Assembly (NCBI GenBank): GCA_938004375.1
Contig: CALKWH010000446.1
Coordinates: 1-39,525 of the forward strand
DNA from: an uncultured Pseudomonadota bacterium
GTDB taxonomy: Bacteria; Myxococcota_A; Polyangia; HGW-17
Length of the DNA: 39,525 nt
Reading direction: 5' to 3'
The notes beneath the pieces are model-generated. The model did not search any database. It saw only the letters and a program-made list of their open reading frames with translations, and was not told where the DNA came from. The position numbers were made by a program, and so were the translations under genes. Below are positions 1 to 8,658 of the stretch, one piece after another. Position 1 is the stretch's first letter. Every line of letters begins with the position of its first letter.

Positions 1-46
1 ACCACCGCGATCTACACTCTTTCCCTACACGACGCTCTTCCGATCT
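1..46 (+). other. Untrimmed Illumina P5/TruSeq adapter
   Basis: These bases match the Illumina universal adapter, from the end of the P5 part (ACCACCG, one substitution, GATCTACAC) through the read-1 primer site ending CTCTTCCGATCT. They are library-construction sequence and not genome. The adapter supplies the last residues (RKSVV) of the apparent reading frame of the adjoining gene, so the biological sequence starts at base 47. The adapter also marks this side as a true contig end. Confidence 0.97.
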
Positions 47-810
47 AGCATGTCGATGTCGTTGGTGGAGTTCCCGGCGGCGAAGACGGGCCAGGCCCCG
101 ATGCGGTCCCAGATGCGGACCGCCTTGCCGGCCCCATGGCAGAGCGGTTCGAGGAAGCGGGCGGTGCGACGCCCGGTCCCGGCCTCGAAGTCCCACTCGT
201 AGGCGACGCCGGACCCCACGACGTGCCGGGGATCGATGCGCAGCGTGTCCCAGAGGAACGCCGCCGCCACGTCCTGTTGGGCGGTGGTGATGACGAAGAC
301 CTCGAAGTCGCGCTCCCGGAGGGCGTTCACGAGCTCGATCATGGGGAGGTAGATCAAGTCGGCGGCCGGCTTGCGGAACAGGGGATTCGTGTGCTGGCGG
401 CTCACGCGGATCGTGAAATCCCGCACCGTCTCCCAGGTCTCCCCTTCCATGGAGAACAGCAGAAACTCCTTGAGATTCTTCACCAGGGTCCGGTCGTCGC
501 CGTCGAGCACGGCCCGGGCCAGCGGGTGGGACGCCAGTTCGGGTTTTTTGGCCACGCGGGCGCGGATGAACTCCTTGCTGACGAGGCCGTGGAAGTAGTC
601 GGGCTTCTCGACGACCAGGGTGCCGTCCAGATCCAGGGCCGCGATGCGGGCGTGCCGGGGGATGAAGGCCGGTCCGGGTGTGGTCGCCTCCCGGAGCCAT
701 CGGCCGATGCGCTCGGCGGCCGGCGCTGACCAGGAGGGGAGCCGGACCGGCTCCCAGGGCGACACCGCGGTGATGGTCAGCCAGGCGAGGGAGAAGACCA
801 GGGTGCTCAT
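47..810 (-). CDS. HAD-superfamily phosphatase, 3' end missing
   Basis: Haloacid-dehalogenase-fold hydrolase, probably a phosphomonoesterase. A hydrophobic N-terminus (residues 1-17) could be a signal or anchor. HAD motif I is LDLDGT, with the nucleophile Asp60 and Asp62. A motif-II-like VITTA follows, and near the end GNSTNDIDML resembles the motif-IV acidic box of the phosphoserine-phosphatase-like branch. The frame runs into adapter at base 46, so the true C-terminus is missing, although the catalytic motifs are present. Its ATG overlaps the stop of the Npt-like gene upstream (ATGA, 807-810), implying translational coupling and a shared job. The substrate cannot be told from sequence. An export signal on a HAD enzyme would suggest a periplasmic or membrane-linked substrate. 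Confidence 0.85.
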
Positions 811-3800
811 GATTCCGTTGCTCCGAGGTGCCGCACGGGTCCGCTGGCGCGGCGCTCGACGAGCACCACGAGGTCACGGATGCGGGCGGCCAGCGTGGTG
901 GCGACCTGTTTGACGACGAAGGGGTGTTCCTGCAGGATCTCGGAGAAGGCCTCGCGGGAGATCTTCAGCAAGGTGGCCTCCTCGAGACAGGAGATGGAGG
1001 CCGTGCGGGGTCCCGAGTCCAGAAGGGCGATCTCGCCGAAGACCGCGCCCACCCGCAGCTCGTTGACGGGGTTGTCGTGGATGCGGACCTGGAGGCGGCC
1101 GGAGAACACGCAGTACAGCGCGTCCCCCGGGCTCCCCTCGGAGAAGAGCACGCGGTCCGCCGGGAGCCTGACGGTCTCGGCGAGGCGGGTCATCTCCTGC
1201 AGCACCTCGTGGGGGAGATAGCGGAAGAAGTCGCTCTGGCGGAGGAACAGCACCGGTTCGAAGGTGTCACCCTGCTGAAGGGATCCTCGATCCGCGCCCG
1301 GCCGGGCACGGTCGGCCAATCTGTGGGCGAGCTCCGGAGGGCAGGACAGGGCGAGCAGGGCGTCCAGATCGTCGACCAGGGGTCCGAGCTCCCAGTCCGG
1401 GTGCGGCACCTCGGGGGGATCCAGCAGCGTGGAATAAGCGGGTTTTCCGCGGGTGAGAAACCAGCTCTCCCACAGTTCCAGGCCGGCGTTCTGCTGGCGG
1501 GCGTCGAGGGAGAAGGCGGACTTCTCGAGCTCCAGGAGAGCGGTGGACTGGGCGGGCTCGAGGAGTCGCTGGCAGGCGAAGAGGGCGCGCGCCCAGAAGC
1601 GCCGCTGGGCCTCCAGTTCGGTGGCGGCCAACGGGTCGGCGAGCCGCCGGGCACGGGTGCAGGCCGCAGTGGCCCGACCCAGCCGGGTGGCGGTCTTCAT
1701 AAGGAAGGGTTCAGGGAGGACCAGGGCGCCGGGGCGGTTCAGTTGCTCGAGCACCGTCAGGCAGGTCCAGGCGTCGGTCGTGCGCAGCAGGTTCATCACA
1801 CGCTCCCGGGCGGCGGGATCGGCCGTCGTGCACAGGACCCGGATCCATTCCTTGCGCAGGCCGGCCGGGCAACCCTCGGCGAACGCCCGCGCGGCCATGG
1901 CCAGCTCCACCCCGGCGGTGCGGAAGGCGTCCAGGGCGGCGCGGCGGTGCTCAGGGTGGAAGGAGAGGGTGTAGCAGGCGTCGTACAGGGACTCGACCTT
2001 CAGCGCGCCCACGCGCCCGATGGCGTCCCGGATGACCTCGGCGTCCTGACAGGTCAGGCAGATGGAAAGGACGCGGGCTCCCTGGGCCGAGTCGAGCCGG
2101 CCGGCCAGGCGCAGGGCCAGCAGCCGGTCGGCCGTGTTCCCTGCGAGCAGCTGGTCGAGCAGGTCGACGAACTCCTTCCGGCTCAGGCTCTCCGGTCCCA
2201 CCTCGAGCAGGATGCAGGCGGTGGCGGTCTGCACCGGCCCCGCCGCATGAAGCTGGGTCTGCTGGCCGAGTACCGTGCGGAGGTGAGCGGGCAGAGAGGC
2301 GGTGGCGTCCAGCACGCGGATGGCCAGGCGCGCGTCGAAAGCGCCTTCTAGGATGCGCGTGAAGAAGGCTTCCTGGTCGGTCGCGGGTACGAACCGGGCC
2401 AGTTCCACGGCCTTGGCGGCGCACGGGGAGTATGTGCCGTCCCGATCCGGGCGCATCCAGAGGGCCTGCAAATCGTCGAGCCGGAGTTCGTTGTACTCGG
2501 AGAGGAGGGTGGCGGCGAACACGGCCTCCTCGGGCTCCTTGGCGAGCAACCGCTGGCGCAGGTGGGCGACGACGCGTCCGTCGGGGGCCAGTGCCAGGTT
2601 GTGGGAGAGCTCGGGGGTGAGCGTCTTCTTGCGCAGGGCGGTCTGGAGCTCGTGCATGTAGGCGGCGGCGGCCTTCCATGCCGAGAACAGGAACAACAGG
2701 CAGATGCCCGCGTTGACGGCGGCGATCACGGGGATGCCCGCCTTGGCCACCGGGATCAAGGCGAAGCTGGCGGCGATGGTGCCCAGGGGGGTCACCACGG
2801 TGCGCAGCATCATGCTCGTCGCCTCCTTCTCCAGAGGGGAGAGCGGCATGATCAACTGGTTCCGGGCATTGATGTAGACTGTCGACTTGAGAGTGGCCGA
2901 GGCGATGGCGACCAAGGCGATCGGCCAGAACAGCGGCGCGAAGATCAGCACCGGCATGGCGGCCACCAGAAAAATGGGCATGAACAGGGTCATGCGCGGG
3001 ACGCCGACGCGGCGCATGAGCCGGCCCATGAGCAGCGTCTGGAGGAAGAAGACGGTGAGGTTGGTGAAGAAGTAGTATCGACCCATGAAGGCGGCGATGG
3101 CGTCCCGTGTCCAGCGCTCCTGAAGGGACTTTTTGAGGATGAAGTCCATGCCCAGGAACACGGGGATCGCCAGCAACACGAACACCGTGAGCCACAGGGC
3201 CAGCCGGTTCTCGCGCAGGGTGGTGAACCCGCGCCGCCAGACGGAGCTCCCACCCTTGCGTCCCCGGGGGGTCTCCTGGAGCGCCGGCACCGGGATGAAC
3301 AGCAGGACGAACACCAGCACGGTCAGGAGCCCCAGCAGCGACTGATTCCCCCAGGTGGAGGCCAGGATGGTCACGACCTGCCCGCCCAGGGCGCTCCCCA
3401 GGCTGAAGCCGGCCGCGATCACGGGCAGGATCACCTTCGCCCGCCGCGAGATGAACGTCTGTGTGGCGTGGTGCCAAAGGAAGATGTTGATGAACAGGCC
3501 GACCATCTTCACCCAGGTGGCGAAGACGAAGACGGCGACGGGAGGGTTCCCGAGCCCCTCCAGGAACCAGCCTGGGGCCAGCCCGGCGATGAAGAGGAGG
3601 CAGACCAGGCGGTCCCCATGGTGTTCGCCGAAGCGGGCGATCAGCCCGGTGTAGGGGATGGAGAAGGCCACGGTCACCGCCGCGGCCACAGCGTAGAACC
3701 AGGGGAGCGTGTCGGCGCGGAACCGGGAGAGGAAGAGCGCGCTCTGGTAGGAGAAGGCGACGACCACGATGAACGAAGCGAGCAGGGCGCGGATGGTGAG

Positions 3801-3863
3801 GTAGAGGACCGGGGCGCGCTCGCCGGGCTCGAGTTCGAGGAGATGCAGGCGCCGCACGCTCAA
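807..3863 (-). CDS. Npt-type carrier / HEAT-repeat / cyclic-nucleotide-binding fusion protein
   Basis: A 1018-residue three-part protein. Residues 1 to about 410 form roughly 12 membrane helices resembling the Npt1/Npt2 nucleotide-transporter branch of MFS-like carriers. Residues about 420-840 are Leu/Ala-rich helical repeats like HEAT/armadillo scaffolds. Residues about 875-995 are a cyclic-nucleotide-binding domain whose phosphate-binding cassette (FGEIALL, then GPRTAS) keeps the Glu and Arg that contact cyclic nucleotide in CAP/PKA-type domains. The start is a TTG (3861-3863), chosen because AGGTGA lies 5-6 bases upstream. The preceding PEGA gene ends 24 bp away and the HAD gene overlaps the stop. 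Inference: transport or signalling at the inner membrane gated by cAMP/cGMP. Actual nucleotide transport is unproven, since many bacterial relatives of Npt are uncharacterised. Confidence 0.82.
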   Translation of the reverse strand: MSVRRLHLLELEPGERAPVLYLTIRALLASFIVVVAFSYQSALFLSRFRADTLPWFYAVAAAVTVAFSIPYTGLIARFGEHHGDRLVCLLFIAGLAPGWFLEGLGNPPVAVFVFATWVKMVGLFINIFLWHHATQTFISRRAKVILPVIAAGFSLGSALGGQVVTILASTWGNQSLLGLLTVLVFVLLFIPVPALQETPRGRKGGSSVWRRGFTTLRENRLALWLTVFVLLAIPVFLGMDFILKKSLQERWTRDAIAAFMGRYYFFTNLTVFFLQTLLMGRLMRRVGVPRMTLFMPIFLVAAMPVLIFAPLFWPIALVAIASATLKSTVYINARNQLIMPLSPLEKEATSMMLRTVVTPLGTIAASFALIPVAKAGIPVIAAVNAGICLLFLFSAWKAAAAYMHELQTALRKKTLTPELSHNLALAPDGRVVAHLRQRLLAKEPEEAVFAATLLSEYNELRLDDLQALWMRPDRDGTYSPCAAKAVELARFVPATDQEAFFTRILEGAFDARLAIRVLDATASLPAHLRTVLGQQTQLHAAGPVQTATACILLEVGPESLSRKEFVDLLDQLLAGNTADRLLALRLAGRLDSAQGARVLSICLTCQDAEVIRDAIGRVGALKVESLYDACYTLSFHPEHRRAALDAFRTAGVELAMAARAFAEGCPAGLRKEWIRVLCTTADPAARERVMNLLRTTDAWTCLTVLEQLNRPGALVLPEPFLMKTATRLGRATAACTRARRLADPLAATELEAQRRFWARALFACQRLLEPAQSTALLELEKSAFSLDARQQNAGLELWESWFLTRGKPAYSTLLDPPEVPHPDWELGPLVDDLDALLALSCPPELAHRLADRARPGADRGSLQQGDTFEPVLFLRQSDFFRYLPHEVLQEMTRLAETVRLPADRVLFSEGSPGDALYCVFSGRLQVRIHDNPVNELRVGAVFGEIALLDSGPRTASISCLEEATLLKISREAFSEILQEHPFVVKQVATTLAARIRDLVVLVERRASGPVRHLGATES

Positions 3864-3887
3864 GTATTCACCTGGTTCGGGCTCCGT

Positions 3888-4703
3888 TCAGGGAAAGATG
3901 ACGGTGGCCGGGACGCTGGAGGGTGGCTGGTTCAGATACCAGATGGTCCCGCCCGTAGCGATGACCACGCCGGTGGCCAGCGCGATCACCCACCATTTCT
4001 TGTACCAGACGCCCTCGGGGGCTGCGCCGACCGGGGACAACTGGGCGTCCAGGCGGAGGCGTGCGTTGGGTACCAGATCCACGGTCGCCTGGAACGGGAC
4101 GAACCCGGCCTTGGACAACTGGATGCTGTATTTCCGGGGCGCCTCGAGCTTGAGGGGTGCGAGGGGGGTCTGGCCGATCGTCCTCGCGTCGAGCCGGACG
4201 ATGGCGCCCTTCTGGTTGGAGTTAACGTCCAGGGTGCCGTATCGGCGGAAGGCCTCCTCGGGATAGATCCTGCGCAGCAGTTGGTAGATCTGCAGTTTGG
4301 TGAGTTGTCCCCCGAGCTTGAGGTCGAGATCCACGGTACCCGCGGTCTTCTGTTCGGCGACCAGGATGCGCTGGAGGTTGATCAGCACCGTGCCGAACTC
4401 GGTCATGCCGATGAACAGGATCTCGGAGGCGCCCAGCTTCTGGCCGAGGCGCGAGAAGCAGGCGACGTCTTCCTTGCACTCCGAGACCAGGGCGTCGAGG
4501 CCCGAACCCAGCATGCGGCGGCAGTCCTGCGGAGAGAGGACAGCGGAGTTGCTTTTGGTCCGCAGCAGCTCCACCAGCCGGTCCGCGAGGTCGGGCAGCT
4601 CGGCGACCCCGGCCCGGTACTCGAGCACGGCGATGATGGGACGGCCGGCGGCGGCTGGAAGGGGGATGGACCAGAGCAGGAGCGACAGGAGGAGGAGCTT
4701 CAT
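3888..4703 (-). CDS. PEGA-domain membrane-anchored protein
   Basis: 271 residues. A signal peptide ends near AAAG (residue 20). A first domain (about 21-145) resembles the regulatory-type domain often placed before PEGA, with three Cys (61, 76, 82) that could form a disulfide. A PEGA-like beta-sandwich follows at about 156-225, and a membrane helix at about 236-257 precedes a short Pro-rich tail. PEGA domains (named for the PEGA sequence motif) are extracytoplasmic modules common in Myxococcota and usually of unknown ligand. The start overlaps the stop of the upstream lipoprotein by ATGA (4700-4703), and the Npt-fusion gene follows after 24 bp. Inference: an envelope sensor or structural partner of that membrane protein. 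Confidence 0.75.
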   Translation of the reverse strand: MKLLLLSLLLWSIPLPAAAGRPIIAVLEYRAGVAELPDLADRLVELLRTKSNSAVLSPQDCRRMLGSGLDALVSECKEDVACFSRLGQKLGASEILFIGMTEFGTVLINLQRILVAEQKTAGTVDLDLKLGGQLTKLQIYQLLRRIYPEEAFRRYGTLDVNSNQKGAIVRLDARTIGQTPLAPLKLEAPRKYSIQLSKAGFVPFQATVDLVPNARLRLDAQLSPVGAAPEGVWYKKWWVIALATGVVIATGGTIWYLNQPPSSVPATVIFP

Positions 4704-6376
4704 GGCGTTCCGTACATGATGGAGAGCTGGGTGGGGATGAACGACACCCGGGTCGTCTCGATGCTGCCCTGGTTGTCGGTGCAGTAGGTGTTCGAGAAAC
4801 CGCCCTCGGGAGGGGTGTCATCGAGGTGGTTGTCGACCTCGAAGCAGGACGTGCGGACCCGGCGGTCCAACCGGCCCAGGCGCGGGTCCACGAAGACGAT
4901 CGAGTGGCTCTTGGAGCGCGTCACTGCCAGGGTGGAGGAGCCGATGTACACGTCGGGGGACTGGTAATAGGCTTCCGCGACCAAGACCAACCGGTTGCCC
5001 TTGGCCGACCTTCCGAGGTGGCGCGGCAGCACCCGCTCGGGGGCCTGCAGGATCAGCACGCTCGTGCCCACCGGGATGTCGGGATCAGTGTCGTGGCTCG
5101 CGTAATTGATGGGTTCGCTGGGGTAGTCCATCACCAGGGTGCGGGCGTTGGGCGTCAACTGCGGCGTGAGGTTGAAGCGCTGCAGGAGCAGCTTGGCGGC
5201 CGACCAGGTGGGGCTCACCGTGTCCGCGGTCGTGACGCAGGCGACCGTGAGGGCGGTGTCGTCCGCCAGAAGCTTCACCGGGCGCAGGCAGGGGGAGAGG
5301 TTCAGCAGGCCGAGCACTACCGACGGACCTGCGGTGCCGGGGGTCATGGAAGAGACCTCTGTGGTGCAGGGGTGCGCCAGGAAGACCCGGTTCGCGGAGC
5401 GGTCCACGGCGAGGTCGGCGGTGTATGAGGCCAGGGCGGTCGTCCCGGTCACGGAGACGTCGTTGTCGTCCTTGAGGGGGCGGGAGATCAGGAACCACGT
5501 CAGGGACGAGCCCGCGGGGGACGGCGTGCAGGTGTCGTGCCGGTAGTCCGCCGAGCCGAGCACCACCGCGGAGTCGTCCGAGAGGAAGCCGGCCGCCAGC
5601 GGCCGTTCGACTTCCTGATAGTGGAACGATCCGGCCCGGCTCTCACCCGAGAGAAACTCGGGGAGGTTGAGGAAGGCGACCCAGTCACCCTCGGTGGACA
5701 GCAGCAGGAGGGTGTTTCCGTTCGGGCTGAACGTCACCGACGAGACCCGGTCGGGGCGGGTCATCTGGAACTCGACCAGCCGCTGATGATTGGCGGTCAG
5801 GTAATACCAGAACTTCACCGCCCCGGAGGCGTTGACGGTCAGCACGACGAGCCGGGTGCCGTCGGGGGAGACGGCCGTGGCCGAGGTGATGTCCGCCGGG
5901 AGCCCCACCATGAGGTCGGTGACCGAGATCGCCGCCTGGTCGAGCTCGGGGTGGACGGCTGGCAGCTCGGTGCCGCCTGCGGCGTACACGAAGGGGAACC
6001 GCAGGGGGATCCGGATTCGGGTCGAGTCGGAGCTCTCCACACGGAAACGGTTCCGGTGTTCACCGTAGGCGACCAGGGCGCCCGAGAAGGCGATGGCGGA
6101 GACGGCCGCGCTGGCGTAGGTGCCCGTGGGGATCTCTCCGAACCCCAACCGGTTCATGCCGGACAGGTAGGTCCGGTCCAGTTGTTCCCTGCCAGCACCC
6201 GTCGTGGCCAGGGTGAGTTGGAAGGAGGAGATGGACGGGTTCCGAAGGGGGCTGAGCTCGGCCTCGGAGGTCTCGACGTCGAGCTCGATCTCGAGGGCCC
6301 CGTCGTGGGAACAGGCGGGGGCGGCGCCGAGCAGGCACGCGCAGAGGAAAAGAAGGAGTGACCGGCCTGGGAGCAT
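4700..6376 (-). CDS. Lipoprotein with beta-propeller-like body
   Basis: 558 residues from the ATG at 6374-6376. That start gives a textbook lipoprotein signal (Arg5, hydrophobic core, AAPAC lipobox with Cys22). In-frame ATGs at 6388 and 6394 would add a few residues, and none of the three has a strong ribosome site. After an acidic linker, the N-terminal part (about 40-130) resembles a beta-rich surface domain. The rest carries WD40/TolB-like blades, for example VTFSPNGNTLLLLS, VSPDGTRLVVL and a second VFLA strand set. First gene of a tightly packed minus-strand operon and 44 bp downstream of zupT, so read-through is possible. No family function is recognised; a surface-exposed or periplasmic protein-interaction scaffold is the likeliest role. 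Confidence 0.72.
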   Translation of the reverse strand: MLPGRSLLLFLCACLLGAAPACSHDGALEIELDVETSEAELSPLRNPSISSFQLTLATTGAGREQLDRTYLSGMNRLGFGEIPTGTYASAAVSAIAFSGALVAYGEHRNRFRVESSDSTRIRIPLRFPFVYAAGGTELPAVHPELDQAAISVTDLMVGLPADITSATAVSPDGTRLVVLTVNASGAVKFWYYLTANHQRLVEFQMTRPDRVSSVTFSPNGNTLLLLSTEGDWVAFLNLPEFLSGESRAGSFHYQEVERPLAAGFLSDDSAVVLGSADYRHDTCTPSPAGSSLTWFLISRPLKDDNDVSVTGTTALASYTADLAVDRSANRVFLAHPCTTEVSSMTPGTAGPSVVLGLLNLSPCLRPVKLLADDTALTVACVTTADTVSPTWSAAKLLLQRFNLTPQLTPNARTLVMDYPSEPINYASHDTDPDIPVGTSVLILQAPERVLPRHLGRSAKGNRLVLVAEAYYQSPDVYIGSSTLAVTRSKSHSIVFVDPRLGRLDRRVRTSCFEVDNHLDDTPPEGGFSNTYCTDNQGSIETTRVSFIPTQLSIMYGTP

Positions 6377-6420
6377 GGTGGAAATCATATCCATAAATGG
6401 AAAATGCACAAGGGAAAAGC

Positions 6421-7221
6421 CTACAGGAACATCAACCCGAAGGCCATGAGCGCCATGCCGCCGATGGTGCCGTACACGGCGAAGTGACCGGCGCCGTATT
6501 CCCGGGCGGTGGGCAGCAGTTCGTCGAGGGAGATGAATATCATGATGCCGGCGACGGTAGCGAAGAGCCCGCCGAGGACGGCCTCGTTGAGGAACGGGCG
6601 CAGCACGAGGTAGGCGATCACCGCGCCCAGCGGCTCGGCCAGTCCCGACAAGAGTGACAACCGGAAGGCCTTCGCGTGGCTGCCGGTGGCAAAATAAATG
6701 GGCACGGACACGGCGATGCCCTCGGGGATGTTGTGGATGGCCACCGCGGCGGCGATGGTGCCGCCGAGGGACACGTCGGACAGGGTGGCGGCGAAGGTGG
6801 CGATGCCCTCGGGGAAGTTGTGGATGGTGATGGCCAGCGCCGAGAACAGGCCGAGGCGCATCAACTTGTGGTGGGCGTCCGGGGCCGCTGCCATCTCCTC
6901 CAGGCTGCGGGCCTCGTGGGGGTTCTCCTCCTCGGGCACGAGCCGGTCGATCACCAGGGAGACGCCCATGCCGCCGAGGAAGCAGAGGATGCGGATGGTC
7001 TCGGCGATCCGTGGGCTGAAGGAGCCTGCCAGCAGCGTGGAGGCCTCGGGCAGCATCTCGACGAAGGACACATAGATCATGACCCCCGCGGAGAAGCCCA
7101 GGGACAAGGAGAGGAACCGGTAGTTGGTGCGCCGGGAGAAGAACGCGATGGCGCTGCCGATGCCCGTGGAGAGCCCGGCGAGGGAGGTCAGGACGAAGGC
7201 GGCGAATACATGGTCTGTCAT
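6421..7221 (-). CDS. zupT: ZIP-family divalent metal transporter (ZupT-like)
   Basis: 266 residues with about eight membrane helices, close to the usual ZupT size. Both signature metal-site motifs are present, HNFPEG in helix IV and HNIPEG in helix V. FVEMLPEA in an early helix and a His-containing cytoplasmic loop (APDAHHKL) are also seen. ZIP proteins move Zn(II), Fe(II), Mn(II) or Co(II) into the cytoplasm. The ATG at 7219-7221 is preceded by GGATGG. It is transcribed away from the rubredoxin/rubrerythrin operon across a 176-bp gap. Pairing metal uptake with non-haem-iron enzymes makes iron or manganese plausible cargo, but the metal is inference. Confidence 0.93.
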   Translation of the reverse strand: MTDHVFAAFVLTSLAGLSTGIGSAIAFFSRRTNYRFLSLSLGFSAGVMIYVSFVEMLPEASTLLAGSFSPRIAETIRILCFLGGMGVSLVIDRLVPEEENPHEARSLEEMAAAPDAHHKLMRLGLFSALAITIHNFPEGIATFAATLSDVSLGGTIAAAVAIHNIPEGIAVSVPIYFATGSHAKAFRLSLLSGLAEPLGAVIAYLVLRPFLNEAVLGGLFATVAGIMIFISLDELLPTAREYGAGHFAVYGTIGGMALMAFGLMFL

Positions 7222-7300
7222 GGTCCATCCGGGGAAAAAACTCTGGAAAACCGAATGTAATCGAGGCCTCCGCGCAAGTCCAGCTGTTTGAATTTCTGCT

Positions 7301-7329
7301 TTGACTTCGGTCCCCCGAACCGATAAGTT
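7301..7329 (+). promoter_or_regulatory. Sigma70-like promoter of the rubrerythrin operon
   Basis: TTGACT (7301-7306), a 17-bp spacer and TAAGTT (7324-7329). Expected start is near 7336, leaving a leader of about 60 bases before the first gene at 7398. Hand-read hexamers with canonical spacing. Confidence 0.6.
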
Positions 7330-7333
7330 CGGG
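7314..7333. promoter_or_regulatory. Palindrome overlapping the -10: candidate operator
   Basis: Perfect 7-bp inverted repeat CCCGAAC-N6-GTTCGGG. The right arm covers the end of the -10 hexamer and the left arm lies in the spacer, so a protein bound here would block polymerase. It could be a repressor site (for instance for a redox or metal sensor) or an mRNA-start hairpin. The half-site GAAC/GTTC recalls LexA, but the 6-bp spacer is wrong for known LexA boxes. Confidence 0.45.
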
Positions 7334-7397
7334 TGGGTCGCGGTGCGCCGGAGTGAAAGCCTGCCGGCGCCGGATGATCCGCAGAAGAGGGTGCCCC

Positions 7398-7844
7398 ATG
7401 AACGAGTGGATCCGGGACTTGATCGAGTTCGCCATGGAGAAGGAACAGGAAGCGGCCGACTTCTACGAAGGCCTGGCCCGGCGCGTGAAGGACGGCGCCC
7501 TCGCCGCCGAGCTCGAGCGGCTCGCCGGCATGGAGCGCATGCACAAGGCGAAGCTGCAGAAGATCGATCCCTCCGACCCGTTCTGGCAGCGCAAGAACCT
7601 CCCGGACCTGGCCATCGCCGACTACATCGTCGAGAGCGAGCCCTCCGCGGGCATGTCCTTCCAGGACCTGCTCTCCATCGCCATGAAGCGTGAGTTGGCT
7701 TCCCAGCGGCTGTACGCCGATCTGGCGCGCCAGGTCGAGGAGCCGGATCTGCAGCGGATGATGCTCGTGCTCGCCGAGGAGGAGGCCGCGCACAAGCACT
7801 ATTTCGAAACCCTCTGGGACGAGCACGTCCTGATGGAGAACTAG
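7398..7844 (+). CDS. Ferritin-like (rubrerythrin-family) protein, first copy
   Basis: 148-residue four-helix di-iron protein of the rubrerythrin/ferritin-like superfamily, without a rubredoxin domain. The repeated helix signatures are visible: EKEQEAADFYEGL and MERMHKAKL in the first half, MKRELASQRLYADL and EEEAAHKHYFE in the second. They supply Glu and His ligands for two iron atoms. The ATG at 7398 is chosen because AGAGGG sits about 7 bases upstream; an earlier in-frame start would add an unhelpful Arg-rich tail. First gene of a four-gene operon with rubredoxin 30 bp downstream. Likely role: peroxide reduction or iron handling with electrons from that rubredoxin. Confidence 0.9.
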   Translation: MNEWIRDLIEFAMEKEQEAADFYEGLARRVKDGALAAELERLAGMERMHKAKLQKIDPSDPFWQRKNLPDLAIADYIVESEPSAGMSFQDLLSIAMKRELASQRLYADLARQVEEPDLQRMMLVLAEEEAAHKHYFETLWDEHVLMEN

Positions 7845-7874
7845 CACAACCCTTCACCGAATGAGGAGTCCACG

Positions 7875-8036
7875 ATGAAGAAGTACGTCTGCACCGTTTG
7901 TGGCTATGTGTATGATCCCGCCAACGGCGATCCCGAAGGCGACGTCCCCGCCGGGACCGCGTTCGCCGACCTGCCGGCCGGGTGGCGCTGCCCCGTCTGC
8001 GGCGTGGGCAAGGATTCGTTCGAAGAGGACAACTAG
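7875..8036 (+). CDS. Rubredoxin
   Basis: 53 residues, the normal size for a single-domain rubredoxin. The iron site has CTVCGY near the N-terminus and CPVCGVGK near the C-terminus, giving four Cys ligands for one Fe. Conserved aromatic and acidic residues surround it ([24 protein letters not shown]). Preceded by GGAG 7 bases before the ATG. It is a one-electron carrier in the cytoplasm and sits between two ferritin-like genes, so it is the probable electron donor to them. Easily missed because of its size. Confidence 0.97.
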   Translation: MKKYVCTVCGYVYDPANGDPEGDVPAGTAFADLPAGWRCPVCGVGKDSFEEDN

Positions 8037-8064
8037 GGATCACCCGGAAGGAAGGGAGTCACCC

Positions 8065-8625
8065 ATGCCATCGATTCACGGAACCAAGACCGAGAAGAAC
8101 CTCCTGGCAGCCTTCGCCGGCGAGAGCCAGGCCCGCAACCGCTACACGCTCTTCGCTTCCAAGGCCCGCGCCGAGGGCTACGAGCTCGTCGCCCAGATTT
8201 TCGAGGAGACCGCGCGCAACGAACTGGCCCACGCCAAGCGCTTCTTCTCCTTCCTCGAGGGATACCCCGTCGAGATCACGGCCACCTATCCCGCGGGCAA
8301 GGTGGGCACCACCCTCGAGAACCTCGACGCCGCCCGGATGGGCGAGGACGAGGAATACTCCAAGCTCTACCCGCAGTTCGCCAAGATCGCGTCGGACGAG
8401 GGCTTCACGGCCGTCGCTGCGGTGTTCAACATGATCGCCGCCATCGAGAAGGATCACCGCGACCGCTATCAGAAGTACTATGACCTGGTCAAGGCCGGGT
8501 GGGTCTGGCCGTCGGGTGGCACCCAGTGGTTCTGCACCAACTGTGGGTATATCTACAACGGCGCGCAGCCGCCGCCGAACTGTCCGGTGTGCCTGGAAGA
8601 CAAGACCTATTTCACCAAACTGTAG
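8065..8625 (+). CDS. rbr: Rubrerythrin
   Basis: 186 residues with the classical two-domain layout. The N-terminal ferritin-like di-iron domain (about 1-145) has AFAGESQARNRY, FEETARNELAHAKRF and AAIEKDHRDRYQKY ligand helices. The C-terminal rubredoxin-like domain (about 150-186) has CTNCGY and CPVC. Rubrerythrins reduce hydrogen peroxide to water using electrons from rubredoxin or NADH-linked reductases and protect anaerobes. GGAAGGAAGGGAG precedes the ATG. It follows rubredoxin by 28 bp and precedes a second ferritin-like gene by 33 bp. One of the most secure assignments in the window. Confidence 0.97.
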   Translation: MPSIHGTKTEKNLLAAFAGESQARNRYTLFASKARAEGYELVAQIFEETARNELAHAKRFFSFLEGYPVEITATYPAGKVGTTLENLDAARMGEDEEYSKLYPQFAKIASDEGFTAVAAVFNMIAAIEKDHRDRYQKYYDLVKAGWVWPSGGTQWFCTNCGYIYNGAQPPPNCPVCLEDKTYFTKL

Positions 8626-8658
8626 CCCATCGGGGGCAGCCCCGTCGTAGGAGAAATC

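Noticed and set aside
807..3863. ATP/ADP carrier as sign of an intracellular parasite
   Set aside because: The carrier is fused to HEAT and cyclic-nucleotide domains, and the genome carries many free-living surface proteins, so it does not look like a Rickettsia or Chlamydia type translocase.
7314..7333. LexA box
   Set aside because: The GAAC/GTTC half-sites are similar, but the 6-bp gap differs from the 4-bp gap of CGAACN4GTTCG, and no SOS gene follows.
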